This document shows, in pieces, positions 36,782-45,394 of a stretch of 64,000 bases of DNA. This DNA is from Dyella dinghuensis (GTDB lineage: Bacteria; Pseudomonadota; Gammaproteobacteria; Xanthomonadales; Rhodanobacteraceae): assembly GCF_003977615.1 (NCBI RefSeq), contig NZ_RYZR01000005.1, positions 372,001 through 436,000 on the forward strand, given 5' to 3'. A program made the position numbers and the translations under genes. How positions within the stretch are numbered: the stretch's first letter is position 1; every line of letters begins with the position of its first letter. The notes below the pieces were generated by a model. That model was not told the DNA's origin. It saw nothing but the letters and a program-made list of their open reading frames with translations, and did no database searches.

Positions 36782-38173
36782 ATGGACGAATCCACGAAGA
36801 CCCCTAACGGGGCGTCGCAAGACGTCCCTGGTACGCGGAGCAACATGCTTTTTTTCAAGCCGACTTTGCTGATTGCCAGTTTGCTCGGGGTCACCGCGGC
36901 ACTGACAACGCAATCGACAGCCCGCGCCGTGGCGCCCACGGGTCAGCCCGTCGCGGTGGTGGCGCATCCGGTACGACAAGACACGCCGGTTGTCGACACG
37001 AGTGTCGCCAGCCTTCCGCCCGATCGCGTGAAGGCAAGTCTGGATGCTTATTCGCACTGGCTGGATGTCGTCGCACAACGCAACGAAGTCGCCGGCATGG
37101 CCACTGCGGTGATCGTCGATAACAAAGTCGCCTTCGAGCGCGAAATCGGTTACGCCGATACGTCCACGCAAGAACCGATCACCGCCGACACCGTGTTCCG
37201 GCTTGCATCGCTCTCCAAGGCATTCGCCACGGCGGTCACCGGCTTGCTGGTCGATGACGGTCACTTCAGTTGGGATACCAAACTCGCCGATGTGCTGCCC
37301 TTCTTCCAGTTGAAGGATGCGCAGGCGTCCAACCAAGCGACGGTGAAAGACATCGTGGGCCAGCGCCTGGGTTTGCCGCATAACACCTACGACTCGATGC
37401 TCGAAGACAACGTGCCGTACGAAGAACTGGTGCGCAAGCTCGATGAAGTACCGATGGCGTGCGACGTCGGCCAGTGCTACGGCTATCAGAACGTGGCCTT
37501 CAGTCTGATCGGCGATGTGATCTACGCCGAGACGGGCGACTTCTTCTATCACCAGGTCGACAAGCGCATCTTCTTTCCGCTCGGCATGGCCACGGCCAGT
37601 TACGGTCGCGACGCATTGGAAAGCAGCAAGAGCTGGGCGCGCCCGCACCGCCCGAGCGGCGCGCATAGCTGGACGCCGTTTGATCCGAAGGAAGCCTATT
37701 ACCGTGTCGCCCCTGCCGCCGGCGTGAACGCCAGCCTGCACGACATGGAGCATTGGTTGATCGCGCAGATGGGTGGAAGGCCCGACGTGCTGCCGCAGCC
37801 GCTGCTGGAATATCTGCACGCACCCGGCGTGGATACGCCGACCGAGATGCACGGCGCGCCGTGGCGTCGTGCGCGCCTGAGCGCTGCCAGTTACGCGCTG
37901 GGCTGGCGCGTGTTCACGTACGGCGGCGAAACGATGGTCTTCCATGCCGGTGAAGTGGAAGGCTATCGCACCATGATCGCGTTCTTTCCGAAGTACCACG
38001 TTGGCATGGTGACGCTGTGGAACTCGCCAGGCGCGGTCGGCACCGACCTCATGCCGATGGTGTTCGACAGCATGCTCGGTCTGCCACACGTGGATTGGGC
38101 GGGCGTGGAAAGCGATCCACCGCCGGCTGGCACCCCGTCGGGCACACATCACAAACGGCATCGCCACAACTAG
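36782..38173 (+). CDS. Serine hydrolase of the beta-lactamase (class C/penicillin-binding) family
   Basis: An exported serine hydrolase of 463 residues. After a short cytoplasmic stretch comes an N-terminal signal or anchor helix (about 22-40), then the SxxK motif in RLASLSKAFATA, the Tyr motif YGYQN and a late GEVEGYRTM segment where the KTG-like box should be. Homologues are esterases, D-aminopeptidases or beta-lactamase-like enzymes of unknown substrate. The C-terminus is His/Arg rich (THHKRHRHN). A bidirectional terminator follows. Confidence 0.85.
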   Translation: MDESTKTPNGASQDVPGTRSNMLFFKPTLLIASLLGVTAALTTQSTARAVAPTGQPVAVVAHPVRQDTPVVDTSVASLPPDRVKASLDAYSHWLDVVAQRNEVAGMATAVIVDNKVAFEREIGYADTSTQEPITADTVFRLASLSKAFATAVTGLLVDDGHFSWDTKLADVLPFFQLKDAQASNQATVKDIVGQRLGLPHNTYDSMLEDNVPYEELVRKLDEVPMACDVGQCYGYQNVAFSLIGDVIYAETGDFFYHQVDKRIFFPLGMATASYGRDALESSKSWARPHRPSGAHSWTPFDPKEAYYRVAPAAGVNASLHDMEHWLIAQMGGRPDVLPQPLLEYLHAPGVDTPTEMHGAPWRRARLSAASYALGWRVFTYGGETMVFHAGEVEGYRTMIAFFPKYHVGMVTLWNSPGAVGTDLMPMVFDSMLGLPHVDWAGVESDPPPAGTPSGTHHKRHRHN

Positions 38174-38238
38174 TCAGGTGATCGTTTGAGGAAGGCATTC
38201 CTGCAGTGCCCTCGATGCTCAGCCTCGATGTCAAAATA

Positions 38239-38268
38239 AAAAAGGCGGAGCCATGGCTCCGCCTTTTT
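38239..38268. terminator. Bidirectional rho-independent terminator
   Basis: aaaaaggcggagcc pairs with ggctccgccttttt around a short centre (38239-38268). A-run and T-run on either side serve both the serine hydrolase gene and the convergent TonB-like gene. Confidence 0.93.
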
Positions 38269-38294
38269 CTCAGGCATGACTTGTCAGCGGGCGA

Positions 38295-39347
38295 TTACTG
38301 CGCGCCACCCAGCGAGAACTGAATGCGCTGATGCTGCTGCGACTCTACCGCCACACCGTCGCGCAACGCCGGCGAGAACTTCGCACGGCGGATCGCCTCG
38401 ATGGCGGCGCTGTCGAAGACATGTCGTGGCTGGGCACCGACAACCTGCACATTGCCGACAGTGCCATCCGCGTTGACGGTGAACGCAACGTCCACCCAGC
38501 CTTCGAGGTTGTTGCGCAACGCATTCGCCGGATATTGCACTCGAATGCTGCTGACCGGGATAGCGTCGCGTGTTTCGCCGCCACCCGACGAAGACGGCGT
38601 ATTGGCCGCCACCTGTGTCGACGTAGCAGCCTTGGTCGCTGCCGCCTTGTCTGCTTCTTGCTGCTTGGCCTTTGCCGCTGCCAGCGCAGCCTGTTCCTGT
38701 GCCGCCTTATCTGCCGCCGCCTTGTCGGCTGCAGCCTTGTCGGTCGCCGCCTTGTCCGCTGCTGCCTTCTGCTGCGCGGCAAGATCGGCCTGATGCTGTG
38801 TATCGAGCTGCTTCTGCTGCTCTTCGTCCAGCGTTTTGCGCTGGGCATCGAGCTTGGAGCGCAGGATCGTCAACGTGTAGTTGGTCGGATCGACCTTCGC
38901 CAACAGATCGATCTCGCGCTGGGCTTCGTTGAAGTCGCGCTGATTGATCACCTGCTCGACGTTGTTTGCCGCGAACGGGAAGGTTTCGCGCAACGCGTCG
39001 GCCGCGGTCTGGTTACCCGGCTGCTTCTGCAACACGTCCAGATAGAACTCGAAGGCGTTGTTGCCAGCCGGTGCAATGACACGTTGCTCGTTCATCGCCT
39101 TGCGCGCGTTGGCCAATAGATCGTTAAGGCTCATCGCCTCGACATTGACCGGTGCCACCTGCTGCGCAGCGACAGGTGTGGATGGATGGCTACCAAGATC
39201 CACCGAGACCAGCTCTTCGTGTGGCTTGATGATTAAGAACCAGGACGCAACGGCCAACGCTCCAACAATACCGAGCACGGCGATGGTCAGGGGCTTGATA
39301 GCCCCACGCGCGCGCGAACGCGCAAGACGAATTTTTCGGGTATCCAT
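38295..39347 (-). CDS. TonB-like energy-transducing protein with Ala/Lys repeat
   Basis: A 350-residue protein: a cytoplasmic basic N-terminus (MDTRKIRLARSRARG), one membrane helix (about 20-42), a periplasmic helical region, a long low-complexity stretch (about 190-240) built of AADKA repeats, and a C-terminal TonB domain (about 265-348, SSIRVQYPANALRNNLEGWV, then AAIEAIRRAKFSPAL). The usual Pro-rich spacer is replaced by the Ala/Lys/Gln helix. No exbB or exbD is nearby. It has a gagaga ribosome-binding site. A role in energising an outer-membrane transporter is the family expectation only. Confidence 0.85.
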   Translation of the reverse strand: MDTRKIRLARSRARGAIKPLTIAVLGIVGALAVASWFLIIKPHEELVSVDLGSHPSTPVAAQQVAPVNVEAMSLNDLLANARKAMNEQRVIAPAGNNAFEFYLDVLQKQPGNQTAADALRETFPFAANNVEQVINQRDFNEAQREIDLLAKVDPTNYTLTILRSKLDAQRKTLDEEQQKQLDTQHQADLAAQQKAAADKAATDKAAADKAAADKAAQEQAALAAAKAKQQEADKAAATKAATSTQVAANTPSSSGGGETRDAIPVSSIRVQYPANALRNNLEGWVDVAFTVNADGTVGNVQVVGAQPRHVFDSAAIEAIRRAKFSPALRDGVAVESQQHQRIQFSLGGAQ

Positions 39348-39641
39348 GATCTCTCACTGACTACGTGGCATCAGATACCCGCGCTTCCCCCCTGTTATCC
39401 AGGAGCGGCTTTCCCCAGGGTTGCCGCAGCGCGGATGGAGAAAAGGTAACTCGATTATGGCGGCACGGCAAATCGCGTTGGACTTCACGTCCTGCGACGC
39501 AAATTGTTGGTAGGGGTACGAAAAATTCCTAGCTCGCTGTGCGGCTGGCGGAAAGGAAGGGGCATATAGAAGCGCGGCGGTGGAAAAGCGTCGACAGCGC
39601 AACACGACTTAACACTTCCGCGGGCGAGTCTGGTACCCGAT

Positions 39642-39735
39642 GCTTCATTTTGGGTTCCCCAAAATGAAGCGTCCCGGCAGATGCCGGGACGAAACGCTTT
39701 TCGAAGCACCTCCCTGCGCTGGGCACCGCAGGGAG
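39642..39735. repeat. Array of four consecutive hairpins downstream of the MetJ/H1-like gene
   Basis: Hairpin 1: gcttcattttggg (39642-39654) with its complement at 39658-39670. Hairpin 2: gtcccggca (39671-39679) with 39682-39690. Hairpin 3: gctt (39696-39699) closed by a TTCG loop with aagc (39704-39707). Hairpin 4: ctccctgcg (39710-39718) with 39727-39735. They abut with almost no spacers and lie just after the stop of the minus-strand gene, so they would form its 3' end. The remaining part of the 417-bp gap (39348-39641) shows no gene. Confidence 0.75.
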
Positions 39736-39764
39736 ACAATTCCGATAAAACTTAGTTGTTGTGC

Positions 39765-40289
39765 TTACTTCTTAGCTTTCGAAGTCTTGGTGGCCTTCAT
39801 GACCTTGGCAGCCGCTGCCTTCTTGGCAGTGCGCTTACGGGAAGCCTTGCGGGGTGCCTTTTTCGCAACGCGCTTGGCAGTGGCCTTCTTCGCGCCTACG
39901 CGCTTAGCGGCCTTCTTGGCAGTCTTGCGAACGGTGCGCTTCTTCGCAGTTGCCTTCTTGGCGACCGGCCGCTTCTTGGCGGCAGTCTTGCGAACAACGC
40001 GTTTCTTGGCGGCTTTCTTAGCCGATTTCCTAGCAGTTTTCTTGGCAGTGGCCATAGTTCGTCTCAGCTCCTCATCAGTTGGCAGTGGTTGCCCAGTAAA
40101 AGCGTGCAGGAACGCCTCAACCAGCAAATCGCTGTTCGTGGCGTGCCTTAAATTGTTCACCTGGCGGTAGGTGCGTAAATCCGAAAGCAGTCGCAGTACG
40201 TGCATCGGAATCGAAACGGTGATCTTTCTCACCGCGTCGGCTTTGGCGCCGTGTTCGACGTAAGGCTTTATGAATTTCGATGCCACCAT
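39765..40289 (-). CDS. MetJ-like ribbon-helix-helix domain fused to a histone H1-like lysine-rich tail
   Basis: A 174-residue DNA-binding protein in two parts. Residues 4-78 align with the methionine repressor MetJ: RKITVSIP is the DNA-reading strand, and [12 protein letters not shown] and [13 protein letters not shown] are nearly identical to E. coli MetJ as I remember it. Residues 79-174 are about two-thirds Lys, Ala and Arg in AKK/TAKK repeats, like histone H1 and AlgP-type tails, replacing the last MetJ helix. E. coli DERTRRQ reads DLRTYRQ here, changing positions near the AdoMet site, so corepressor binding is in doubt. Met79 (40055) could start the tail alone. No met gene lies nearby. 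Confidence 0.85.
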   Translation of the reverse strand: MVASKFIKPYVEHGAKADAVRKITVSIPMHVLRLLSDLRTYRQVNNLRHATNSDLLVEAFLHAFTGQPLPTDEELRRTMATAKKTARKSAKKAAKKRVVRKTAAKKRPVAKKATAKKRTVRKTAKKAAKRVGAKKATAKRVAKKAPRKASRKRTAKKAAAAKVMKATKTSKAKK

Positions 40290-40317
40290 TGGTACTGTTC
40301 CCTGTTATATGGTGCGA

Positions 40318-40346
40318 AAGCTATTCCTGAACATTTCAACTGTCAA
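40318..40346 (-). promoter_or_regulatory. Probable sigma-70 promoter of the MetJ/H1-like gene
   Basis: On the minus strand a perfect TTGACA (-35, at 40341-40346) is followed after 17 bases by TAGCTT (-10, at 40318-40323, three of six matches). The start codon is 28 bases further on and has an aggga-like site. The -10 is weak, so support is moderate. Confidence 0.45.
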
Positions 40347-40827
40347 ATGATTTTCGCCATGAAATCAATCTGTTCGCTCCCGAGCGGGGACGACGGCGAC
40401 TATCTCAACGGGTGTGCGCTACTCACAAAAATCATTGTCGGCAGCCGTCCAAACATCTAAAGGGCTTGTATGGCGCATTTACAAAATGTGCAAAAAACAA
40501 GCTGAAAAACGTGATTTTTCTCATTGACGCTGATACACACCAATCGTCCATTGCATTCATTGCACGATGGATGACACGGCGCGATTTTCATGCCTGAAGA
40601 GGGTCAAATCGGAGCATGAACGAAATTCAACCGAGATGCGTCCGGGAGACGCCAAAAGGGTCCGAATTCGTCTCCGAACACCCTCGATGCATTCCGGAAC
40701 GACCTTGCGAGCGACCGATCGGAACGTCGTACACACCACCTCGCACGACATCATCGACGTCCGTTTTTGGATGATCGACACGGCGTGCGATCCCCCGTCG
40801 CGAGGATTTTTTCATACCGCAGAAACG
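40347..40827. other. Gene-poor intergenic region
   Basis: About 480 bp, AT-richer than its surroundings, between the MetJ/H1-like promoter and the gcvH terminator. Short open frames occur on both strands (for example 40567-40842 plus) but none has a ribosome-binding site, a recognisable family or a compositional coding signal. A small RNA or transferred remnant is possible; I see no specific structure. Confidence 0.5.
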
Positions 40828-40853
40828 ACGACGGCCGCCTAAGCGGCCGTCGT
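40828..40853 (-). terminator. Hairpin after gcvH, probable terminator
   Basis: acgacggccgc (40828-40838) and gcggccgtcgt (40843-40853) pair perfectly over 11 bp around ctaa. On the minus strand it lies 19 bp after the gcvH stop. The T-run that follows is short, so termination may be partial. Confidence 0.65.
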
Positions 40854-40872
40854 TAATCGCGCCGATCGGCGA

Positions 40873-41268
40873 TCAATGCTCTTCGTTTTCGATCAGTTCG
40901 GCGTAGGCGTCGGCGTCGAGCAGTTCGTCCAGCTCGCCGCGGTCGCTTGCCTTCACGGCGAAGATCCAGCCGTCGCCATAAGCATCTTCGTTGATGGTTT
41001 CGGGCTTGTCGTTGAGGTTTTCATTGACCTCGACAACCTCGCCGGAGACCGGGGAGTAAATGTCCGAAGCGGCCTTGACCGATTCGACCACGGCCGCGCC
41101 GGTACCGGCTTTCACCGAAGAACCGATCTCGGGAAGTTCAACGTAAACCAGGTCGCCGAGCTGGCCCTGCGCGTGGTCGGAGATGCCAACACGGATCAGG
41201 CCGTTGTCTTCGACACGGGCCCACTCGTGGGACTTGAGGAATTTCAGATCGCCGGGAATCTCGCTCAT
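40873..41268 (-). CDS. gcvH: Glycine cleavage system H protein
   Basis: Lipoyl carrier that shuttles the aminomethyl group between the P, T and L proteins. The 131 residues match, with the lipoylated lysine in [19 protein letters not shown] (Lys65). It follows gcvT by 99 bp on the same strand, so gcvT-gcvH is the likely transcription order. The P protein gene is not in the window. Confidence 0.97.
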   Translation of the reverse strand: MSEIPGDLKFLKSHEWARVEDNGLIRVGISDHAQGQLGDLVYVELPEIGSSVKAGTGAAVVESVKAASDIYSPVSGEVVEVNENLNDKPETINEDAYGDGWIFAVKASDRGELDELLDADAYAELIENEEH

Positions 41269-41367
41269 GGTCGGGTCCAGTCGTCGTAGGTTTAGATCAG
41301 GGGTGTAAGCGTGGATTCTAACCGCTTCCGCCGCGGCTCAATACCCACTTTGTGATGAGGTTTGTCT

Positions 41368-42468
41368 TTAGATGCCTTCGCAGGGTTTGCCGTCGCGGAC
41401 GAAGGGAAACTTCACCATGCGAACCGGCACTTCCTTGCCGCGGATATCGACACGGACATTGTCCAATGCACCGACCGGCACGCGCGCGAACGCAACGGCT
41501 TTGTTCAAGGTCGGGGCAAAACTGCCGGAGAGAATTTCACCGTCGCCGCGATCGGTCAGCACTTTCTGGCCGTGACGCAATACACCTTTTTCGTCCAGCA
41601 CCAGGCCAACCATCGTGCTCGGCACGCCAGCAGCCTTCTGTGCTTCGAGTGCCTTGCGGCCGATGAAGTCGCGGCCTTCATCCAGTGAAATGGTCCACGC
41701 CAGTGCCGCTTCCCATGGCGTGACGTTCTCGTCCATGTCCTGGCCGTAAAGATTCATGCCGGCTTCGAGACGCAAGGTGTCGCGTGCACCCAGACCGCAA
41801 GGTGCAACACCGGCGGCCTTCAGTTCGTTCCACAAGTTCACAGCCTGATCTTCCGGCACGATGATTTCGAATCCGTCCTCGCCGGTGTAGCCGGTGCGTG
41901 CGATGAACAGCGCCACGCCGTGCGGTCCCTGCGCTGCGGCAGCGGCAAAGCGGCCGAGCTTCTCGATGCGCGCACGATCAACCTCATGCAGCAAGCCCAC
42001 GACCTTGGAGCGCGCATTCGGTCCCTGCACCGCGATCATCGCGAAGTCGGGGCGCTCCTGCACTTTCACGTCGAAGGCTTTTGCCTGCTTTTCGATCCAG
42101 GCCAGATCCTTGGCGCGCGTGGCCGCATTCACCACCAGGCGGAAGAATTCGTCGCCCAGGAAATAGACGATAAGGTCGTCGATCACGCCGCCCTGCTCGT
42201 TGAGCATGCAGGTGTACAGCGCCTTACCCTGCACTTTCAGCTTGTCGACGTTGTTGGCGACCAGATGACGCAGGAAGTCGCGCACCCGCTGGCCATGCAG
42301 ATCGACCACCGTCATGTGGGAGACGTCGAACATGCCGGCGTCGCGGCGCACGGCGTGATGCTCTTCGATCTGCGAGCCGTAACTGATCGGCATGTCCCAG
42401 CCACCGAAATCGACCATGCGCGCGCCAAGCTCGCGATGGGTGGCGTTGAGTACGGTCTTGTCGGTCAT
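41368..42468 (-). CDS. gcvT: Glycine cleavage system T protein (aminomethyltransferase)
   Basis: Transfers the methylene group from aminomethyl-H-protein to tetrahydrofolate and releases ammonia. The 366 residues show the family start [20 protein letters not shown] and [20 protein letters not shown], plus the [10 protein letters not shown] motif. The ATG at 42468 is used rather than the in-frame start ten codons upstream. Only 68 bp separate it from alkB, too short for a tandem glycine riboswitch, and none was seen. Confidence 0.96.
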   Translation of the reverse strand: MTDKTVLNATHRELGARMVDFGGWDMPISYGSQIEEHHAVRRDAGMFDVSHMTVVDLHGQRVRDFLRHLVANNVDKLKVQGKALYTCMLNEQGGVIDDLIVYFLGDEFFRLVVNAATRAKDLAWIEKQAKAFDVKVQERPDFAMIAVQGPNARSKVVGLLHEVDRARIEKLGRFAAAAAQGPHGVALFIARTGYTGEDGFEIIVPEDQAVNLWNELKAAGVAPCGLGARDTLRLEAGMNLYGQDMDENVTPWEAALAWTISLDEGRDFIGRKALEAQKAAGVPSTMVGLVLDEKGVLRHGQKVLTDRGDGEILSGSFAPTLNKAVAFARVPVGALDNVRVDIRGKEVPVRMVKFPFVRDGKPCEGI

Positions 42469-42536
42469 TGCAGGTCTGCCAGGCTGGGGATCACACATTA
42501 TCTCTGCCGCTCTGCATCAATCCAAGCTGCACGGCA

Positions 42537-43181
42537 TCATGGTCGGCGCGACGCCAGCGTATGGATGTAGCGGAAGGTGAGGTTGATCCGGGGCGTATCG
42601 ACCGCGGCGCTCTTGGGTAAATCATGCTGATAGAGGCGCTGCGTGGCGCCAGCCATGAGCAGCAGGCTGCCGTGTGCGAGCGGACATTCCATCGTATCGG
42701 CGGGCGCCAGGCGGGTCCCGCGCGGTACTCGCCGGCGCAAGCGAAATCGGCGCGTAGCCCCCAGGCTGAGCGATGCAATGACCGGCTGCTCACCTAGTTC
42801 AGGCTCGTCATCACTATGCCAGCCCATGGAATCGCGGCCGTCGCGATACAAATTGGCCAGCACGCTATTGAAATGTGCGCCACAAAACTGCTCGAGGCGA
42901 GCGCGCAGAGGCGTCAACGAAGGCGTCCAGGTGCGCGGCTCGAAGCGCGTGCGCGAATACATATAGGTGGTGCCCGGGCCGCCAATCCAGCAGCTCAATC
43001 GCGGTGCGCTCACCTCGCGGCCGAACATCAGGAACCGGTGCTGCTCCCAGGAAATTTCATCGAGCAACCGTTCGAGCAACCGATCGGCTTCATCCTTCAC
43101 CAACCACGATGCGGCGTAACGCACATCCGCACCGGGCAATGGCAGCGCCTGCCAGGTGTCTTCACATGGTTCAACGATCAT
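42537..43181 (-). CDS. alkB: AlkB-family Fe(II)/2-oxoglutarate dioxygenase
   Basis: Repairs alkylated bases (1-methyladenine, 3-methylcytosine) by oxidative demethylation. The 214 residues, shorter in the N-terminus and close to the AlkB2-like group, carry the Fe ligands His and Asp in GWHSDDEP and the later His in YQHDLPKS, with the 2-oxoglutarate-binding RINLTFRY. The ATG at 43181 overlaps the end of the preceding methyltransferase gene by 11 bases, so the two are likely co-translated. No ada gene is adjacent. Confidence 0.92.
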   Translation of the reverse strand: MIVEPCEDTWQALPLPGADVRYAASWLVKDEADRLLERLLDEISWEQHRFLMFGREVSAPRLSCWIGGPGTTYMYSRTRFEPRTWTPSLTPLRARLEQFCGAHFNSVLANLYRDGRDSMGWHSDDEPELGEQPVIASLSLGATRRFRLRRRVPRGTRLAPADTMECPLAHGSLLLMAGATQRLYQHDLPKSAAVDTPRINLTFRYIHTLASRRP

Positions 43182-43758
43182 CGCGCGAATAGGCGTACAC
43201 CTGCGCCGGCGGCGCATTGCGCCAGACCATGCCAACGCGCTCGCAACGCAATTGCAGGTCCTTGCGTACGCGCTCATCCAGCGGACTGCGCCATCCATAG
43301 GTGTATTGGACAAACACGCCGCCGGGACGAAGCACCGCGAAAGCCGCCGCCAGAATGTCGCGCTGCAATGACGGTGGCATCGTCAGCAAGCCCAAACTGC
43401 TGAGAATGGCATCGGCACCTGCGGGTGCCAGCACACCCGTGCGCTGCGCCAGCTCGTTGACGTGTCGTGCATCGGCGCACAGCACATGCGCATGCGGAAA
43501 GCGGTCCCGAAGGATGCCGTGCATCGTCTCGTTCATTTCCAGCACGAGCAGCTGCGCGGGCGAGACACCGTGATCGAGCAAGGCCTCTGTGATAACGCCG
43601 GTGCCACCACCGAGTTCGATCACGCACTCGGACTGATCGGGCATGGCGCTGATCATCATCCGCGCCAGCGGCTGTCCGGATGGAAGGACAGAGGCCATCT
43701 GCAGCGGATGCTTGATCCACTCGCGAAAAAACGTGAGTTGTTGCGTATAGGCGGGCAT
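43171..43758 (-). CDS. Class I SAM-dependent methyltransferase (PmtA/rRNA-adenine-methylase-like)
   Basis: A 195-residue methyltransferase. Motif I is CVIELGGGTGVITEALLDHG, followed by LLVLEMNETMHGILRDRF and a motif IV region LSSLGLLTMP. The fold and the opening FFREWIKHPLQMASVLPSGQ resemble phospholipid N-methyltransferases (PmtA-like) and rRNA adenine dimethylases; the leading segment favours the former. The substrate is not determined by sequence. It overlaps alkB by 11 bp. Confidence 0.85.
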   Translation of the reverse strand: MPAYTQQLTFFREWIKHPLQMASVLPSGQPLARMMISAMPDQSECVIELGGGTGVITEALLDHGVSPAQLLVLEMNETMHGILRDRFPHAHVLCADARHVNELAQRTGVLAPAGADAILSSLGLLTMPPSLQRDILAAAFAVLRPGGVFVQYTYGWRSPLDERVRKDLQLRCERVGMVWRNAPPAQVYAYSRDDR

Positions 43759-43815
43759 GGGGATGGGCGGCCGATTTTTCGCCCACTTTACCCGGCGTTC
43801 CGTAACAAAACGTTG

Positions 43816-45213
43816 TCAGACCGGAATCGGATATTCCGGCGCCGCATCCAGCGTGGCCGACCACACCGCGGCCAGCTCCAGCAGGCGCAGATCCGAGCCC
43901 CGCGCGCCCACCAGCTGCAACCCAACCGGCATCCCATCGGGCAATGTGCCCATGGGAATGCTGACGGCGGGGCATCCAGCGAGATTGGCGAAGCTGGTGA
44001 GATCGGCCTGCGAATCGGGCACGGGGCCATCCAAAGGAAAAGCGCCCTGCGGTGTGGTTGGCGTAACGAGCACGTCGATCTGCGCAAAGAGCCGCCGCAT
44101 CTTCAAGGCGGCGGTGTCGAGTACACGATCGGCGTCGGCATAATCGACCGCCGATTTGCGCGCGGCGTAATCGATCATCTGGCGAAAACGCGGCGACACG
44201 GGATGTTCCGTATCGGCAAGTTGCATCTCAAACGTGCGTTGCATTTCCGCTTCCATCAGCAGCAGACCGGCGCGGCGCGCGCGTGGAAAATCCCAGTCTT
44301 CGAAATCCACGTTGCGCCGCTCGCCCAGTTCGCGATCGAGCTTGGCCAATGTCGCGTCGAATAGTGCGATGACGTCGGGCTGCACACCGCGATCCGGCAG
44401 ATTCGACAAGACGCCGCAACGCAACTTGCCCGGTTCCCAATCCGGCGGCGAGAGTGCCACGCGACGGCGACGCGAGCGCGGATCGTCCGCGTCGTAACCG
44501 GCCAGCACCTGCAGCAACACGGTCAGATCGTCCACACTGCGCGCGATCAATCCGACGGTATCGAGCCAGCGCGCCGCGGGCGTCATGCCACGCGTGGAAA
44601 TTTCGCCTTGCGTGGGCTTCAGTGCAAAGACGCCGCAATAACTCGCCGGAATGCGAATGGAGCCGAGACTGTCCGAACCGATCGCCGCAACGGCCAATCC
44701 CGCCGCCACGGCAGCCGCTGCACCGCCGGACGAACCGCCCGCGGTGTAGCCCTGCCGATGCGGATTGTGTGTGGGCCCGTAATGCGGATTGTCGGTGACG
44801 GCACCCAGCGCGCCCTCATCCATATTGGTCTTGCCCGTCAACACAGCGCCCGATGCGCGCAGGCGCGCCACCACATGCGCGTCGTATTCAGGAACACGAC
44901 CCGTCGGCAACCCCGAACGCGTGGGCCAGCCGGCCACGTCGAAATTGTCCTTGATCGCAATCGGAATGCCGTCGAGCCGCCCGATGACGCCATCGCGGCG
45001 GCGATACTCGGCCATCTGCGCCTGTTCGCGCAGCAGCGCCACCGGACTCAAGGTCACATAGGCATTGAGCTGCGGATTGATGCGCTCGATGGCGCTCAGA
45101 TAGACCTCGGACAACGCCTTCGCCTGCACGCGGCCAGCCGCCAGCCAGTGCAGCAACTGACACAGGCTTGCACGGCGCAGATCGATGTCAGCCATCGGCG
45201 GTACAGAATTCAT
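43816..45213 (-). CDS. Amidase signature family hydrolase
   Basis: Hydrolyses a carboxamide. The 465 residues contain the catalytic Ser-cisSer-Lys: Lys in IPIAIKDNFDVAG, the first Ser in AGGSSGGAAAAVAAGLA, and the nucleophile Ser in GSDSLGSIRIPASYCG. It fits amidases such as AtzF/GatA-like enzymes. No gatB or gatC gene is nearby, so it is not the tRNA amidotransferase subunit. A GGAG site precedes the ATG at 45213. Confidence 0.9.
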   Translation of the reverse strand: MNSVPPMADIDLRRASLCQLLHWLAAGRVQAKALSEVYLSAIERINPQLNAYVTLSPVALLREQAQMAEYRRRDGVIGRLDGIPIAIKDNFDVAGWPTRSGLPTGRVPEYDAHVVARLRASGAVLTGKTNMDEGALGAVTDNPHYGPTHNPHRQGYTAGGSSGGAAAAVAAGLAVAAIGSDSLGSIRIPASYCGVFALKPTQGEISTRGMTPAARWLDTVGLIARSVDDLTVLLQVLAGYDADDPRSRRRRVALSPPDWEPGKLRCGVLSNLPDRGVQPDVIALFDATLAKLDRELGERRNVDFEDWDFPRARRAGLLLMEAEMQRTFEMQLADTEHPVSPRFRQMIDYAARKSAVDYADADRVLDTAALKMRRLFAQIDVLVTPTTPQGAFPLDGPVPDSQADLTSFANLAGCPAVSIPMGTLPDGMPVGLQLVGARGSDLRLLELAAVWSATLDAAPEYPIPV

Positions 45214-45394
45214 GCGCACTCCGGCACAGGACCAACGCGATTAGGGTTCCCCGGATTAGGGTTACTTCGGGCAAACCGGCGACAATCGAGACCCCGTTTG
45301 CCGCGCAGTAGGCGAACCCGGAGAATAGCCGCCCGGACCGCCTCTAGGACACTACGCGGTCGCCCCTAGCCATCGCCAAGCCAAGAGAGCCCCC

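Noticed and set aside
36716-38167. 483-codon minus-strand frame opposite the serine hydrolase
   Set aside because: Antisense to a gene with clear SxxK and Tyr motifs; no ribosome-binding site and no recognisable domain.
39640-40170. Plus-strand frame rich in Phe, Leu and Ala opposite the MetJ/H1-like gene
   Set aside because: It is the complement of Lys/Ala codons (AAG to CTT, GCC to GGC); the minus-strand frame has the MetJ domain and a promoter.
40567-40842. 91-codon plus-strand frame in the gap before gcvH
   Set aside because: No ribosome-binding site, no recognisable family and it runs into the gcvH terminator hairpin.
42469-42536. Glycine riboswitch upstream of gcvT
   Set aside because: Only 68 bp lie between alkB and gcvT; no aptamer-like paired structure was seen.
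43816-45213. Amidase as GatA of the tRNA amidotransferase
   Set aside because: No gatB or gatC is near and the protein is shorter at the ends than GatA; the general amidase call is safer.
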